A stretch of 44,218 nucleotides of DNA from an uncultured beta proteobacterium (GCA_903822205.1 CAIJOK010000032.1:1-44218); one strand, 5' to 3'; counted from the first letter of the stretch, positions 1 through 9,476 are shown. Notes: generated by a model not told the origin, from the sequence alone. A program made the numbers and translations.

Positions 1-288
1 CGTGAACAAATCCGCTACCTGCACTATAGCCTAAGAACCGAAGAGGCTTACGTCTATTGGGTCAAAAACTTCATCCGGTTTCACGGCCTTCAGCATCCTC
101 GCAACATGGGACAAGCCGAGATTGAAGCGTTTTTGTCTTATCTGACCACACAGCGCAAGGTGTCCGTTTTGACCCACCGGCATGCTTTGAGTGCCTTGAT
201 GCGTGATTGGCTGGACAGCCAAAACGCCTTCCCCATCGGTGCAGCGAGCTGTTGGGACAAAACAAGTTGCGTTACCATGCGGGCCTAA
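1..288 (+). pseudogene. Integron-type tyrosine recombinase, N-terminal remnant
   Basis: Frame 1 is open from the window edge to a TAA at 286-288. Up to about position 200 it reads like the N-terminal SAM-like core-binding domain of integron integrases: a segment with [20 protein letters not shown], then FIRFHG, then EAFLSYL, then RKVS and THRHALSAL. After about position 200 the similarity stops, the frame ends, and I see no catalytic-domain motif (R...HxxR...Y) in any frame before hda. The 5' end lies outside the window, so whether the start is intact is unknown. The assignment to the IntI/XerC-like family comes from remembered sequence pattern. The gene is inactive as seen, because the catalytic half is absent. 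Confidence 0.75.
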
Positions 289-564
289 GATGGTGCTTGG
301 TCATTGGATGATCCATGCGCTACGCTGGGCTGATGTCGGTCTTGGCCTGTGCCTTATTGCCCACTTGGCCAAACAGTACGTTTGACTGGCAAAGTACATC
401 GGACACCGGGCGCAGCCCCCTGACTCTTCGACATTGCATTTTTGCCCTGGCCTTATTTTTCGCCATTTGATGTCCTTGACCTTTTCTCAAAAAAGAGCTT
501 TTGTTGGGCTGCTGCTTGTGGGCACGGCTGACGTTGGGTGGCTATTGGCCCATAGGGACGCATC
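289..564. other. Non-coding or decayed stretch before hda
   Basis: No convincing gene is seen here. A short open frame runs from about 203 to 385 on the plus strand, but I do not recognise it and its start lies inside the integrase remnant. The stretch probably holds eroded sequence plus the hda promoter. A weak Shine-Dalgarno-like AGGGA at 554-558 precedes the GTG at 565. Confidence 0.4.
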
Positions 565-1356
565 GTGAAGCAGCTTGTTCTGGACATGGGTTTGAGTGAT
601 GGCCCCAGCCTGCAAAACTATTGCCCAGGCCCAAACGCCCAAGCGGTGGCTCATTTGCAGCACTGGCTGGCATCACGACAGCCTGGCACAGCAAACGCAA
701 TACAAATGGACGCAGCGCCCCAGTCACCCCCATGCCTTCCATTACGCCTTCCGTCGCGACTACCCCCTGTGCCGACCTACCTGTGGGGCGATACCGGCAT
801 GGGCAAGACCCATTTGCTGCGTGCCCTTCAGATCAGTCTGCATACCGACGGTGCTGCCACTGGCTGGCTGGATGCCCAGGCGCAACCAGCAGATGAGTTT
901 CAAGAACACTGGGCCGCCGTGCTGATGGACGATGTCCATGCCTTGGACGCTGCACAGCAACACGTGGCATTTCAGTGGTTGATCCATGCTCAAACGCACG
1001 GTATTCCTGTGGTGGCCGCCGGTGCCCTGCCGCCGGCTGACCTGCCATTGCGCGACGACCTGCGATCACGTCTGGGGTGGGGTGATGTGTTTGGCCTACA
1101 GCCCCTGGACGATTCCCAAAGGCGCACGGTACTCAGTCAGGCCGCACACGTGCGCGGTGTTCACCTGAGCGCTGAGGTGCTTGACTTTATGCTCAGCCGC
1201 TTTAGCCGCGACATGGGCAATCTGATGGCATTGCTGGACCGCATGGATGGCTACGCCCTGCAAACCCACCGCACGGTCACCATCGCCCTGATCAAATCCA
1301 TGTTGGATGAACCTGAACCTGAACCTGTTTTGATGCATGAAACTTACTTTGTTTGA
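565..1356 (+). CDS. hda: DnaA-homologue regulator Hda
   Basis: Hda is the AAA+ protein that, bound to the DNA-loaded sliding clamp, stimulates ATP hydrolysis by DnaA and so prevents re-initiation. The product has 263 residues and starts with GTG. The N-terminal KQLVLDMG fits the QLxLxL clamp-binding motif of the family. The Walker A motif GDTGMGKT lies at about residues 75-82, Walker B VLMDDVHAL at about 119-127, and a conserved Arg-containing segment LRDDLRSRLGWG at about 162-173. There is no DnaA-type DNA-binding domain IV, as expected for Hda. A proline-rich stretch at about residues 50-70 lengthens the region before Walker A. The C-terminus ends in an EPEPEP run encoded by three GAACCT copies. 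The gene overlaps the next one by 20 bp, which suggests translational coupling. Confidence 0.88.
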   Translation: MKQLVLDMGLSDGPSLQNYCPGPNAQAVAHLQHWLASRQPGTANAIQMDAAPQSPPCLPLRLPSRLPPVPTYLWGDTGMGKTHLLRALQISLHTDGAATGWLDAQAQPADEFQEHWAAVLMDDVHALDAAQQHVAFQWLIHAQTHGIPVVAAGALPPADLPLRDDLRSRLGWGDVFGLQPLDDSQRRTVLSQAAHVRGVHLSAEVLDFMLSRFSRDMGNLMALLDRMDGYALQTHRTVTIALIKSMLDEPEPEPVLMHETYFV

Positions 1357-2026
1357 CCTGGATCACACCCTGCTCCCCCTCGACTCTGACCATGCATGGG
1401 GGGTATTTACCACTGCCATGGGCTGGAACGATGCCCACTGGTTTAACCAGCGCAACCGAGCGTATTACGCTCACTACCGTGCCGGCACACTCGATATTCA
1501 TGATTACGTTCGTTTTGCCACTGATGCCATTCGCCGACAGGGCGCAGAGCTGTCGCTGGCCGCGCACAAGCGTTTTATGGCCGAGGTGATCCATCCCGCT
1601 ATCCTGCCGCAAGCGATTGATCTGGTGCAGCAGCATCGGCAGGCCGGCGACCATGTGCTGATCGTCACGGCCACCAATGAATTTATCACCCGCCCCATTG
1701 CAGCGGCGTTGGGTGTGACCGGTGCAGACCTGATCGCCGTCAACCTTGAACGCTGCCCGATCAGTGGCTGGTTGACTGGTGAAATCGCCGGCACACCGTC
1801 TTTTAGGGCGGGCAAAGTGGCACGGGTACAAGACTGGCTGGCCGCGCATCAATTAAGCTGGGACAATGTACAAACCACTTTTTATAGCGACTCGATCAAC
1901 GACCTGCCGCTGCTTGAGCGCGTCACCCACCCCGTCGCCACCAACCCCGATGCCGTGCTGCGCCCCCTGGCCCTTGAGCGTGGTTGGCGCATCCTTGACC
2001 TGTTTGACACGCAACCGACACATTGA
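1337..2026 (+). CDS. HAD-IB family phosphatase (SerB-like)
   Basis: A 229-residue haloacid-dehalogenase phosphatase. Motif I is FDLDHTLL, with nucleophile D7 and D9; motif II is VTATN; a lysine segment follows; motif IV is YSDSINDLPLL. This layout, with a helical cap between motifs I and II, matches subfamily IB, which includes phosphoserine phosphatase and some histidinol-phosphate phosphatases. The substrate cannot be told from sequence. The gene overlaps the end of hda by 20 bp and lies 43 bp upstream of pcnB, the usual order in many Burkholderiales. The ATG at 1337 is chosen because the DxDxT motif then begins at residue 7, as is typical. Confidence 0.85.
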   Translation: MKLTLFDLDHTLLPLDSDHAWGVFTTAMGWNDAHWFNQRNRAYYAHYRAGTLDIHDYVRFATDAIRRQGAELSLAAHKRFMAEVIHPAILPQAIDLVQQHRQAGDHVLIVTATNEFITRPIAAALGVTGADLIAVNLERCPISGWLTGEIAGTPSFRAGKVARVQDWLAAHQLSWDNVQTTFYSDSINDLPLLERVTHPVATNPDAVLRPLALERGWRILDLFDTQPTH

Positions 2027-2069
2027 TGTAGCAACGCAATGATGCCATGATGCACGTACCCTTATCCCC

Positions 2070-3659
2070 ATGATCAAAAAATTCATCAAAAGTCTCTTTG
2101 GCAGGGCCTCTTCTGCGGCCAAAAATCCACTGGGCAAACGCCTGGAAATCGGGCCTGATCGGCATGGCATCGACGCATCCAAAGTGGATGATCAGGCCAA
2201 AGACGTGGTGCTGACCCTTAAAAAAGCCGGCTTTGAGGCCTACATTGTGGGCGGTGCCGTACGCGACATGATGCTGGGGCTGTCGCCCAAAGACTTTGAC
2301 GTAGCCACCAACGCCACGCCTGAGCAGGTGCGGGGCTTGTTCAGGCGCGCCTTCATCATCGGCAGGCGATTTCGCATTGTGCATGTGGTCTTTGGACGGG
2401 GGCGCGACCATGAGGTGATCGAGGTGTCCACCTTTAGAGCCTATCTGGACCATGCTGCGGCCGAACAGGTGGCCGGCAACGAAAAAACCAGCCGCAGTGA
2501 CTTAGCAGGTGTCAAGCACGCCGTCGATTCAACCGGCAGGGTGCTGCGCGACAACGTCTGGGGCACCCAAGAGGAAGATGCCGTGCGGCGGGACTTCACC
2601 ATCAATGCGATGTACTACGACCCCGACCAGCAGATCGTGGTGGACTACCACGGCGGCCACAAAGACACCCAAAACCGTGTGATCCGCATGATCGGTGATG
2701 CCGCCACGCGCTACCGAGAAGACCCCGTTCGCATCATCCGGGCTGTGCGCTTTGCGGCCAAACTGCACACGCTGGGGTTCAAACTTGACCCCAAGACCAT
2801 GGCCCCGTTGATCAAAAGCCTGCCTTTGCTCACTGACGTTCCACCCAGCCGTATGTTGGACGAGGTTCTCAAACTGCTGCAAACCGGTCACGCTTTGGCA
2901 TCCATCGACAAACTGGTCGAACTTGGCTTGTCGCAGGGGTTTTACCCCCTGATGGATGTGGTTGTCGAACGTTCGGTTCAACCCTTTGTACGCGCAGCAC
3001 TGCAAGACACCGACCGCAGGGTGAGCGAGGGTAAAACCGTTGCCCCCAGCTTTTTGCTGGCCTGTGTGTTGTGGTCAGACGTGCGCGATGGCTTTGACCG
3101 GCGCATTCAAGCGCAGCAGCATGCCCATCCGGCGCTGATGGATGCGATCGACGAAGTATTTGATGCCCGCATCGGGGACATGTCAGGCCGTGGCAAGCTG
3201 TCAACGGACATGCGCGACATCTGGATGATGCAGCCGCGCTTTGAAAAACGCGTGGGCATTGCGCCATTTGGCCTGGTTGATCAACCCCGATTCAGGGCGG
3301 CATTTGACTTTATGCGGCTGCGTGCTGAAAACGGCGAGCTGGACCTGGTGTTGTCAGACTGGTGGCAGGACTTTAGCCAAGCCGACGACAGCCTGCGCCG
3401 CGACATGGTCGATGAGGTACGGCTGGAGCACCAAAGGCAGCAACGCGCCAAATCTGCCCGCACGCCCCATGTTTCCCGTGCTCGCCAACCTGCGTCCACA
3501 GACCCCGCTGTGCCTGAGGCCACGGTACCCAACGCCGCCCCATCCGGTGATCGATTTCCTGACGCGCAAACCGACACCCAAGAGGATGCCCCCAAAAAAC
3601 GCCGCCGTCGTCGCAATGCCAAGCGACCAGACACAGGTTCTTCGGTGCAAGATGCCTAG
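2070..3659 (+). CDS. pcnB: Poly(A) polymerase I
   Basis: A 529-residue class II nucleotidyltransferase that adds 3' poly(A) tails to RNA and marks it for decay. GGAVRD lies at residues 61-66, the metal-binding DFD at 75-77 and the signature RRDFTINAM at about 173-181, followed by the RNA-binding neck (RAVRFAAKL). The C-terminus is long and strongly basic (KKRRRRR), typical of proteobacterial PcnB and likely to bind RNA. PcnB is closely related to CCA-adding enzymes; the long body and basic tail favour PcnB. It lies between the HAD phosphatase and folK. No strong ribosome-binding site is visible at the ATG. Confidence 0.92.
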   Translation: MIKKFIKSLFGRASSAAKNPLGKRLEIGPDRHGIDASKVDDQAKDVVLTLKKAGFEAYIVGGAVRDMMLGLSPKDFDVATNATPEQVRGLFRRAFIIGRRFRIVHVVFGRGRDHEVIEVSTFRAYLDHAAAEQVAGNEKTSRSDLAGVKHAVDSTGRVLRDNVWGTQEEDAVRRDFTINAMYYDPDQQIVVDYHGGHKDTQNRVIRMIGDAATRYREDPVRIIRAVRFAAKLHTLGFKLDPKTMAPLIKSLPLLTDVPPSRMLDEVLKLLQTGHALASIDKLVELGLSQGFYPLMDVVVERSVQPFVRAALQDTDRRVSEGKTVAPSFLLACVLWSDVRDGFDRRIQAQQHAHPALMDAIDEVFDARIGDMSGRGKLSTDMRDIWMMQPRFEKRVGIAPFGLVDQPRFRAAFDFMRLRAENGELDLVLSDWWQDFSQADDSLRRDMVDEVRLEHQRQQRAKSARTPHVSRARQPASTDPAVPEATVPNAAPSGDRFPDAQTDTQEDAPKKRRRRRNAKRPDTGSSVQDA

Positions 3660-3778
3660 ATGATGCATGGACAGGGGGTGACCTGCGGCATCGTAACATA
3701 AAAAATAACATACATAATCCATAGCGTCAATTATGTTGTAACGCCCGTCTATCAAGCATACAACGCTATAGATTTATG

Positions 3779-3797
3779 AATTATCAGGTAGATAATT
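3779..3797. other. AT-rich inverted repeat before folK
   Basis: AATTATC (3779-3785) and GATAATT (3791-3797) form a perfect 7-bp inverted repeat with a 5-bp loop, five bases before the folK GTG start. The whole 3660-3801 gap is markedly more AT-rich than its surroundings. It could be an operator or a leader hairpin that affects folK translation, or simply a promoter region. No run of T follows, so it is not a typical terminator. Confidence 0.35.
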
Positions 3798-3801
3798 TAT
3801 T

Positions 3802-4329
3802 GTGAATTATTCAACCGTGCTGAACGATGGCTGGAGGCCAGAGGTCACGGCCTACATTGCGCTGGGAGCCAATCTGGGAGACGCGCAGGCCGCCGTGCGC
3901 GGGGCTGTCCGCAGCATTGCGGCACTGCCACATACCCGCACACTGGCGTGCTCTGGCCTGTACCAGACGGCTGCGCTGGGCGCAGAGGGGGCAGAAGGAA
4001 CCGTGGCTGACAGCCCAGATTTTGTCAATGCCGTCATGGCCGTTGTCACCCGACTGGATGCGCATGATCTGCTCAGCCACTTGCAGCGTCTGGAGAACCA
4101 AGCCGGTCGCACACGGCCCTACCCCAATGCCCCCAGGCGGCTTGACCTGGACCTGTTGCTGTATGGCCGTGTCACCCTTTGCACCCCCACCTTGCAGATA
4201 CCCCACCCACGAATGAATGAGCGCGCTTTTGTTTTGGTGCCGCTAGCAGAGATCGCGCCAGATCAGGTCCGCACTGCTGCGCTGCGTGCGGTGTCTGCGC
4301 AGCGCATTCACAGACTGGACGGGGTGTAA
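3802..4329 (+). CDS. folK: HPPK, 2-amino-4-hydroxy-6-hydroxymethyldihydropteridine pyrophosphokinase
   Basis: Transfers pyrophosphate from ATP to hydroxymethyl-dihydropterin in folate synthesis. The 175-residue product shows the family pattern in order: YIALGANLGD at about residues 18-27, PDFVNAVMAV, the ATP/Mg segment ending in RRLDLDLLLYG, then IPHPRMNERAFVLVPLAEI. The start is a GTG, giving about 15 residues before the first domain strand; no in-frame ATG lies closer. It is separated from pcnB by an AT-rich 142-bp gap. It is convergent with glgC, with only 30 bp between the stop codons. Confidence 0.9.
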   Translation: MNYSTVLNDGWRPEVTAYIALGANLGDAQAAVRGAVRSIAALPHTRTLACSGLYQTAALGAEGAEGTVADSPDFVNAVMAVVTRLDAHDLLSHLQRLENQAGRTRPYPNAPRRLDLDLLLYGRVTLCTPTLQIPHPRMNERAFVLVPLAEIAPDQVRTAALRAVSAQRIHRLDGV

Positions 4330-4359
4330 GAGTTACGAGGGGCGAGGGGAGGGCGCTGT

Positions 4360-5658
4360 TCACCGAATCACATTCACATCCTGGCCCAGCATGACACGGG
4401 TGACCAGGGTGATACCCGACGGGGTGACATGAAACCGCTTGCGGTCAGCGGCAATGTCCAGGCCAATTTCGGTGCCTTCCGGGATCACGCAGTTTTTATC
4501 GATGATGCATTTCTTGAGGGTGCAACTGCGACCGATCTGAACATTGGGCAACACGATCGAGTCTTCTATCAGCGAATAACTGTGCATGTGGACACCCGAA
4601 AAAAGCATGGTACGCCGCAGGATGGAACCACTGACGATGCAGCCACCCGAGACCATGGAGTCGATCGCAGAGCCTCTGCGGGCTTCATCGTCAAAGACAA
4701 ATTTGGCCGGCGGGTCTTGGGGCTGCCACGTCCAGATGGGCCAGTTATGGTCGTACAAATTGAGCTGTGGTGTCACTTGAACCAGATCCATGTTGGCGGC
4801 CCAGTAAGCATCAAGGGTTCCAACATCACGCCAATAAGCGGGTTTACCGGGGTCGCCTACGCAACTGTCGGCAAAGTTTTGGGCATAAGTGCGGTAGCGT
4901 TTGACGCAATGCGGGATCACGTCCTTGCCAAAGTCATGGCTTGATTTGGGGTCATCGGCATCACGTTGCAGTTGTTCAAACAAAAAACGGGCGTTGAACA
5001 CATAAATGCCCATGCTGGCCAAAGCAACCTCGGTGTTGCCGGGCATGTGCTGCGGACGGGCAGGTTTTTCGTCAAATTCCATGATGCGGTTGTCTTCGTC
5101 AACCGACATCACGCCAAACTCATGGGCGATCTGAATGGGAACCTCGATACAGGCCACTGTGACATCGGCTTTGTGCTCTGCATGTGCGGCCAAGATGCGG
5201 CCATAGTCCATTCGGTAAATGTGGTCGCCCGAAAGCACCAGGACGTATTCGGGGCTGGCATGACGAACCTCGCGCAAATTTTGAAAGACCGCGTCAGCCG
5301 TACCGATGTACCACTGAGACTCATCCACTTGCTGCTGGGCGGGCATGATTTCAATGAATTCGCCCAGTCTGCCGTCCAAAAAGCTCCAGCCCAACTGGAG
5401 ATGGCGGATCAGGCTCTGGGACTTGTACTGGGTGGCCACGCCTACGCGACGAACGCCTGAGTTCACACAATTGGACAAGGTGAAGTCAATGATGCGAAAT
5501 TTGCCGCCAAAGGGTACGGCGGGTTTGGAACGCCAGTCGGTCAGTTCTCGCAATCTGCTGCCCCTGCCGCCCGCAAGCACCATGGCAAAGGTATTGCGCG
5601 TTAACTGACTGACAAAACGTGGCTCATGTCCGGTTTTGCGATCTGTATCAGGGATCAT
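4360..5658 (-). CDS. glgC: Glucose-1-phosphate adenylyltransferase
   Basis: Makes ADP-glucose from ATP and glucose-1-phosphate, the committed step of bacterial glycogen synthesis. The chosen ATG at 5658 gives 432 residues and has AGGAA about nine bases upstream; the frame stays open to 5727 without a better start. AGGRGSRL (about 29-36) is the nucleotide-binding loop, followed by [10 protein letters not shown], then [11 protein letters not shown] and EFDEKP. The C-terminal part has the left-handed beta-helix hexapeptide pattern ([18 protein letters not shown]). No other glycogen gene (glgA, glgB, glgP) is in the window. It lies 141 bp downstream of the hybrid kinase gene on the same strand, with no functional link implied. 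Confidence 0.93.
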   Translation of the reverse strand: MIPDTDRKTGHEPRFVSQLTRNTFAMVLAGGRGSRLRELTDWRSKPAVPFGGKFRIIDFTLSNCVNSGVRRVGVATQYKSQSLIRHLQLGWSFLDGRLGEFIEIMPAQQQVDESQWYIGTADAVFQNLREVRHASPEYVLVLSGDHIYRMDYGRILAAHAEHKADVTVACIEVPIQIAHEFGVMSVDEDNRIMEFDEKPARPQHMPGNTEVALASMGIYVFNARFLFEQLQRDADDPKSSHDFGKDVIPHCVKRYRTYAQNFADSCVGDPGKPAYWRDVGTLDAYWAANMDLVQVTPQLNLYDHNWPIWTWQPQDPPAKFVFDDEARRGSAIDSMVSGGCIVSGSILRRTMLFSGVHMHSYSLIEDSIVLPNVQIGRSCTLKKCIIDKNCVIPEGTEIGLDIAADRKRFHVTPSGITLVTRVMLGQDVNVIR

Positions 5659-5799
5659 TATGTTTCCTATTATGAGTGAAATAAGTGGTGGGGCATGCGC
5701 GACCCGTGGCTTCAAGGCACGGGCCAAAGTTGCTATCGCGATATGTCCACCCTGTGGGACTGATTATCGAACGAGGTTCAACAAAATCTGACAAAAACA

Positions 5800-8139
5800 T
5801 CATGTGATAAACCGCAGCAAAACAGTCACCACGCGATCCAGCGTCAGCGGCTTAACCATGTACGCATTCATTCCGGTCCGTAGGCAGCGCATGCGGTGAT
5901 CGTCCGCCGCATGGGCGGACACGGCGATGATCGGCAAGGTTTTGCTGATGGCTTGGCGGATCTCCAGCGTGGCCTCCAAACCGTTCATCACCGGCATTTC
6001 ACAATCCATCAGAACCGCATCAAACGCCCGTGGTGCCTGGCGCAGCAGGTCAATGCACTGTCTGCCGTCACCTGCTAGGGTGACTTGTGCGCCCTCAGCC
6101 GTCAAAAACTCTTGCAAAATCTGCTGATTGATCGGCGTGTCATCGACCACCAGCAGACGTTTGCCAGACAAGCGTTTCAGCGATGATCCTTCATGGTGTA
6201 CATCTGCTGCCAACTGGTGAGATTCAGCAAAGGGCGGCGGGCCATCAGGCTGAGGCAGCGTGGTTCGCAAAAATACCAGTCTAAAAAAGAAGCGGCTGCC
6301 AACACCCAAGGTGCTTTCCAGTTGCAAATGCCCCCCCATCAGCGCCACCAGACTGGCACTGATGGCAAGCCCCAGTCCCGTGCCGCCAAAGTGCCTTGAA
6401 GTGGAATTCTCAGCCTGCGCAAAACGGTTAAATATCTGGGTCTGATGCTCGGGCGCTATGCCAATGCCCGTGTCACGAACTGAAAAATCAAGTGTGACCT
6501 GCCGGTCTGAGCATTCAAAAACATGAACACTCAAGACGACCTCGCCCTGTTGCGTAAATTTGAGCGCATTGCCTCCCAGGTTGATCAAAATTTGGCTTAA
6601 GCGCAAATCGTCGCCCACCAAGGCATCAGGCAGGGTGGGGTCAATGTCCAGTCCAAACATGACAGACCTGCCCACCGCGATAGCGCTCAAAATGACTGAA
6701 ACATGGTCAAGCAGTGTTTGGGTGTCAAAAGGCTGCGGGTCCAGCGTCATTTTGTTGGCTTCTATTTTTGAAAAATCCAGGATGGTGTCGAGCAGCCGCA
6801 GCAAAGACCGTGCTGCGGACTCGGATTTGTCGGCATACGCCTCTTGTTGTGCCGTCAGCGGGGTTTTTTTGAGCAATTGCAGCATACCCAAAATACCGTT
6901 CATGGGGGTACGAAGTTCGTGGCTGGTGGTGGCCAAAAATTGACTTTTGGCCATACTGGCCTGTTCGGCTTGGTCAGCCTGCTGTTTGGCCTGACGCAAC
7001 GCGGCCCAGTCATCGGCCCGTAGTGCCATGTCGCGAACCATGCTGCGGTAAAAACTGGTAAAACTGTAAGCAGCCAGCATCAGCAACAAGCCCACGATCA
7101 GCCCCAAAGTAGCGTGTTCAACCCTGATCTTGTGCAATCTGGCTTCCAGCAGGCCGGCAAGCGTAGGCAGCAACGCCTCGTACGCACGTTCCAGCTCAGC
7201 CACCACATCGCCGCCACCCAGCCACAGTGCCGCTGTGTCGGTGTCATCTATCGCCATGACAGACTGAAAGGCCGTCGCCCTGAAACGCTCCAAGCTTGTC
7301 AACGGGGCTGTATTCAATCGGGACTTCAGGGTGGGGTTGTAGGCAATAATTTTGTCCCTGTATTTACCAAAAGTATCCATATCTTGACGCACATCGGCAT
7401 CCCAGACGGCATAGCGCTGTCGCGCCAGATGGATCTCATGCGAAGCAATGTGACCGCCCACGGCCTTTAGATAGGTGCTCCATCCCCATAGCTGCCCTGT
7501 GTTTTCAAGCAGCCGAGGCAGCACCTGACTGATCAGCAAACTCAAATAAACCGTGTCAATGTCGGGGTCCAAAACCAGTCCCGAGACATCGGCGATCTGA
7601 GCAATAAAACGGATGCTGTCCGCCGTAAGGGCACCATACTGTGTGCGCTGCAAGCCAGGATCAGCGGACTTGGTACCAGGCGATCTGGCGGCCACTTGCC
7701 AGTTTCGTTCGATAGCATGCCAGCTTGCATGCAATTCTTGCCCATTCACACAATGAGACAGCTCTTTTTTGAGAAGGATGGAAAGCGTGTCAATGTCCGC
7801 CAAACTCAGCTTGCGCTCTGACGCAGTCTTCATTCCACCCAGTTGCACCCTGGCATCTGCCCTGGCCAACACCCATTGCAAATTGATGGGCAAAAAAGCG
7901 CGAATGGCGTGGATACCATGCAATTCGCGCTGGGCGAGGATCTGGTGTTCCAAAAAATCATCGATGACGGCCACCCCCATCAGCAGCACAGGGGCAAAAA
8001 ACACCAGCAAAATGACGACGGCTTTGGACGCAAAGCTCAGCCGCTGCATTTGCCTGATGCCGGGTTCAAGCAGGTGGCGACAAAGTCTGGGGTGGGATGC
8101 CAAACGGGGGATGTTGGGAGGTTCTGCGGGTGGGTTCAT
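5800..8139 (-). CDS. Membrane hybrid histidine kinase with MCP-like sensor domain
   Basis: A 779-residue hybrid sensor kinase. TM1 lies at about residues 39-58, an all-helical periplasmic domain at about 62-340, TM2 at about 343-363, then a short coiled linker. The HisKA box SHELRTP places the phosphorylated His at 407; the ATPase domain has an N box with N524, DTGIG at 556 and GGTGLG at 585. A C-terminal receiver has D712 as phosphoacceptor and K763. The sensor domain matches the receptor at 18883-21744, including LVLDPDIDTVYL followed by a GQLWGW element. The N-terminal extension PGIRQMQRLSF also resembles [11 protein letters not shown] there, which supports the upstream start over an internal ATG. 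The receiver may pass phosphate on to a histidine phosphotransfer protein not in this window. The ligand is unknown. Confidence 0.85.
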   Translation of the reverse strand: MNPPAEPPNIPRLASHPRLCRHLLEPGIRQMQRLSFASKAVVILLVFFAPVLLMGVAVIDDFLEHQILAQRELHGIHAIRAFLPINLQWVLARADARVQLGGMKTASERKLSLADIDTLSILLKKELSHCVNGQELHASWHAIERNWQVAARSPGTKSADPGLQRTQYGALTADSIRFIAQIADVSGLVLDPDIDTVYLSLLISQVLPRLLENTGQLWGWSTYLKAVGGHIASHEIHLARQRYAVWDADVRQDMDTFGKYRDKIIAYNPTLKSRLNTAPLTSLERFRATAFQSVMAIDDTDTAALWLGGGDVVAELERAYEALLPTLAGLLEARLHKIRVEHATLGLIVGLLLMLAAYSFTSFYRSMVRDMALRADDWAALRQAKQQADQAEQASMAKSQFLATTSHELRTPMNGILGMLQLLKKTPLTAQQEAYADKSESAARSLLRLLDTILDFSKIEANKMTLDPQPFDTQTLLDHVSVILSAIAVGRSVMFGLDIDPTLPDALVGDDLRLSQILINLGGNALKFTQQGEVVLSVHVFECSDRQVTLDFSVRDTGIGIAPEHQTQIFNRFAQAENSTSRHFGGTGLGLAISASLVALMGGHLQLESTLGVGSRFFFRLVFLRTTLPQPDGPPPFAESHQLAADVHHEGSSLKRLSGKRLLVVDDTPINQQILQEFLTAEGAQVTLAGDGRQCIDLLRQAPRAFDAVLMDCEMPVMNGLEATLEIRQAISKTLPIIAVSAHAADDHRMRCLRTGMNAYMVKPLTLDRVVTVLLRFIT

Positions 8140-8258
8140 GGTGTGGGGCGGGGGGCATCATGACGATGCGCCTGCAAAGTGCGGTTTTTGACTTTATCCC
8201 GAAAGTCAATTTTGTGCTGAGGACACAAACACAGTCAAAAACGGTCAAAAACCGAATG

Positions 8259-8320
8259 ACATCCGATGCAACGCGGGCAAGCCCTTACCGACAAAAACAT
8301 CCAATGCAGCGCGGACAAGC
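8259..8320. repeat. Imperfect 24-bp direct repeat between kinase and rfbB
   Basis: Positions 8259-8282 and 8297-8320 are 24-bp copies that differ at three positions; both contain ATCCxATGCA. They lie in the 214-bp gap between the rfbB stop and the kinase start and no gene overlaps them. A further short repeat (GTCAAAAAC twice at 8234-8252) sits beside them. Function is unknown; regulator sites or slippage products are both possible. Confidence 0.5.
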
Positions 8321-8354
8321 ACATTCCGCAAATAAACGCCGCAGCCTCAACGCG

Positions 8355-9416
8355 TCAATCAGACCGGTATTGCTTTTGAACCCAATCCCGATAAGCCCCG
8401 CTTTGAACGTGAGCCACCCAGTCGGGGTGGTCCAGATACCACTGCACGGTTTGACGGATGCCGGTGTCAAAGGTTTCGGCAGGCTGCCAGCCCAGATCAC
8501 GCGCCAGTTTGCCTGCGTCAATGGCATAGCGGCGGTCGTGGCCCGGGCGGTCTGTCACGTGCGTGATTTGGCTGCTGTAGGGCCTCGCGTCGGCGCGGGG
8601 ACGTAGCAAGTCCAGCAGCGCACACACGGTGTGGACGATCTCCAAGTTGGTCTTTTCGTTGTTGCCACCAATGTTGTACGTCTGGCCCGGGCTGCCAGCT
8701 TGCAGGATGCAGCGCAGGGCACTGCAATGGTCTTTGACGTAAAGCCAGTCGCGCACTTGTAGGCCGTCGCCATAGACGGGCAGGGGTTTGCCAGCCAAAG
8801 CGTTCACAATCAACAGCGGGATCAGCTTTTCTGGAAAGTGAAACGGGCCATAGTTGTTGCTGCAATGCGTGGTCAAGGTGGGCAGGCCATAGGTGTGATG
8901 CCAGGCCCGCACCAGGTGGTCGCTGGCGGCCTTGCTGGCCGAGTAAGGACTGTTGGGCACGATGGGATGCTGCTCGGTAAAGGCCGATGCCTCTGCGTCC
9001 AGACTGCCAAAGACCTCGTCGGTTGAAACATGCAAGAACCTAAACGCCGCTTGCCGGGCCGGTGACAGAGCCTGCCAATAGCCGCGCACAGCCTCAAGCA
9101 GGTGAAAAGTTCCCACGATGTTGGTTTGAATAAAGTCACCCGGGCCGTGAATGGAACGGTCCACGTGGCTTTCGGCGGCAAAGTGGAGAACCGCTCGCGG
9201 CTGGTGTTGCGCCAACAATGGAGCGACCAATTCACGGTTGCCAATGTCACCTTGCACCAAGAGATGGCGGGGGTGGCCGTCCAGACTTTGTAAATTTTCT
9301 AGGTTGCCAGCGTAAGTCAGCAAGTCAAGATTGACCACGGCCTCATCGCCCTGGGCCAGCCAGTCCAAAACAAAATTGGCACCGATAAAACCGGCACCGC
9401 CTGTGACAAGTATCAT
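8355..9416 (-). CDS. rfbB: dTDP-glucose 4,6-dehydratase
   Basis: An NAD-dependent short-chain dehydrogenase family enzyme that converts dTDP-glucose to the 4-keto-6-deoxy sugar, en route to dTDP-rhamnose and related surface sugars. The ATG at 9416 is preferred: AAGGA lies upstream, and the protein (353 residues) then opens directly with [12 protein letters not shown]. An upstream TTG at 9431 is a less likely start. The NAD loop GGAGFIG lies at 6-12, active-site STDE at 131-134 and YSASK at 158-162. The usual partners rfbA, rfbC and rfbD are not adjacent. It follows ccoP by 60 bp on the same strand and may be cotranscribed with it. Confidence 0.93.
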   Translation of the reverse strand: MILVTGGAGFIGANFVLDWLAQGDEAVVNLDLLTYAGNLENLQSLDGHPRHLLVQGDIGNRELVAPLLAQHQPRAVLHFAAESHVDRSIHGPGDFIQTNIVGTFHLLEAVRGYWQALSPARQAAFRFLHVSTDEVFGSLDAEASAFTEQHPIVPNSPYSASKAASDHLVRAWHHTYGLPTLTTHCSNNYGPFHFPEKLIPLLIVNALAGKPLPVYGDGLQVRDWLYVKDHCSALRCILQAGSPGQTYNIGGNNEKTNLEIVHTVCALLDLLRPRADARPYSSQITHVTDRPGHDRRYAIDAGKLARDLGWQPAETFDTGIRQTVQWYLDHPDWVAHVQSGAYRDWVQKQYRSD

Positions 9417-9476
9417 GCTGAAGTCCTTCAAAAAAATGGAAAAAATAAATCCATCAACCGCGTGGCATCAACACAG

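Noticed and set aside
203-385. 60-codon open frame downstream of the integrase remnant as a real gene
   Set aside because: No recognisable motif or ribosome-binding site; it starts inside the remnant and overlaps it out of frame.
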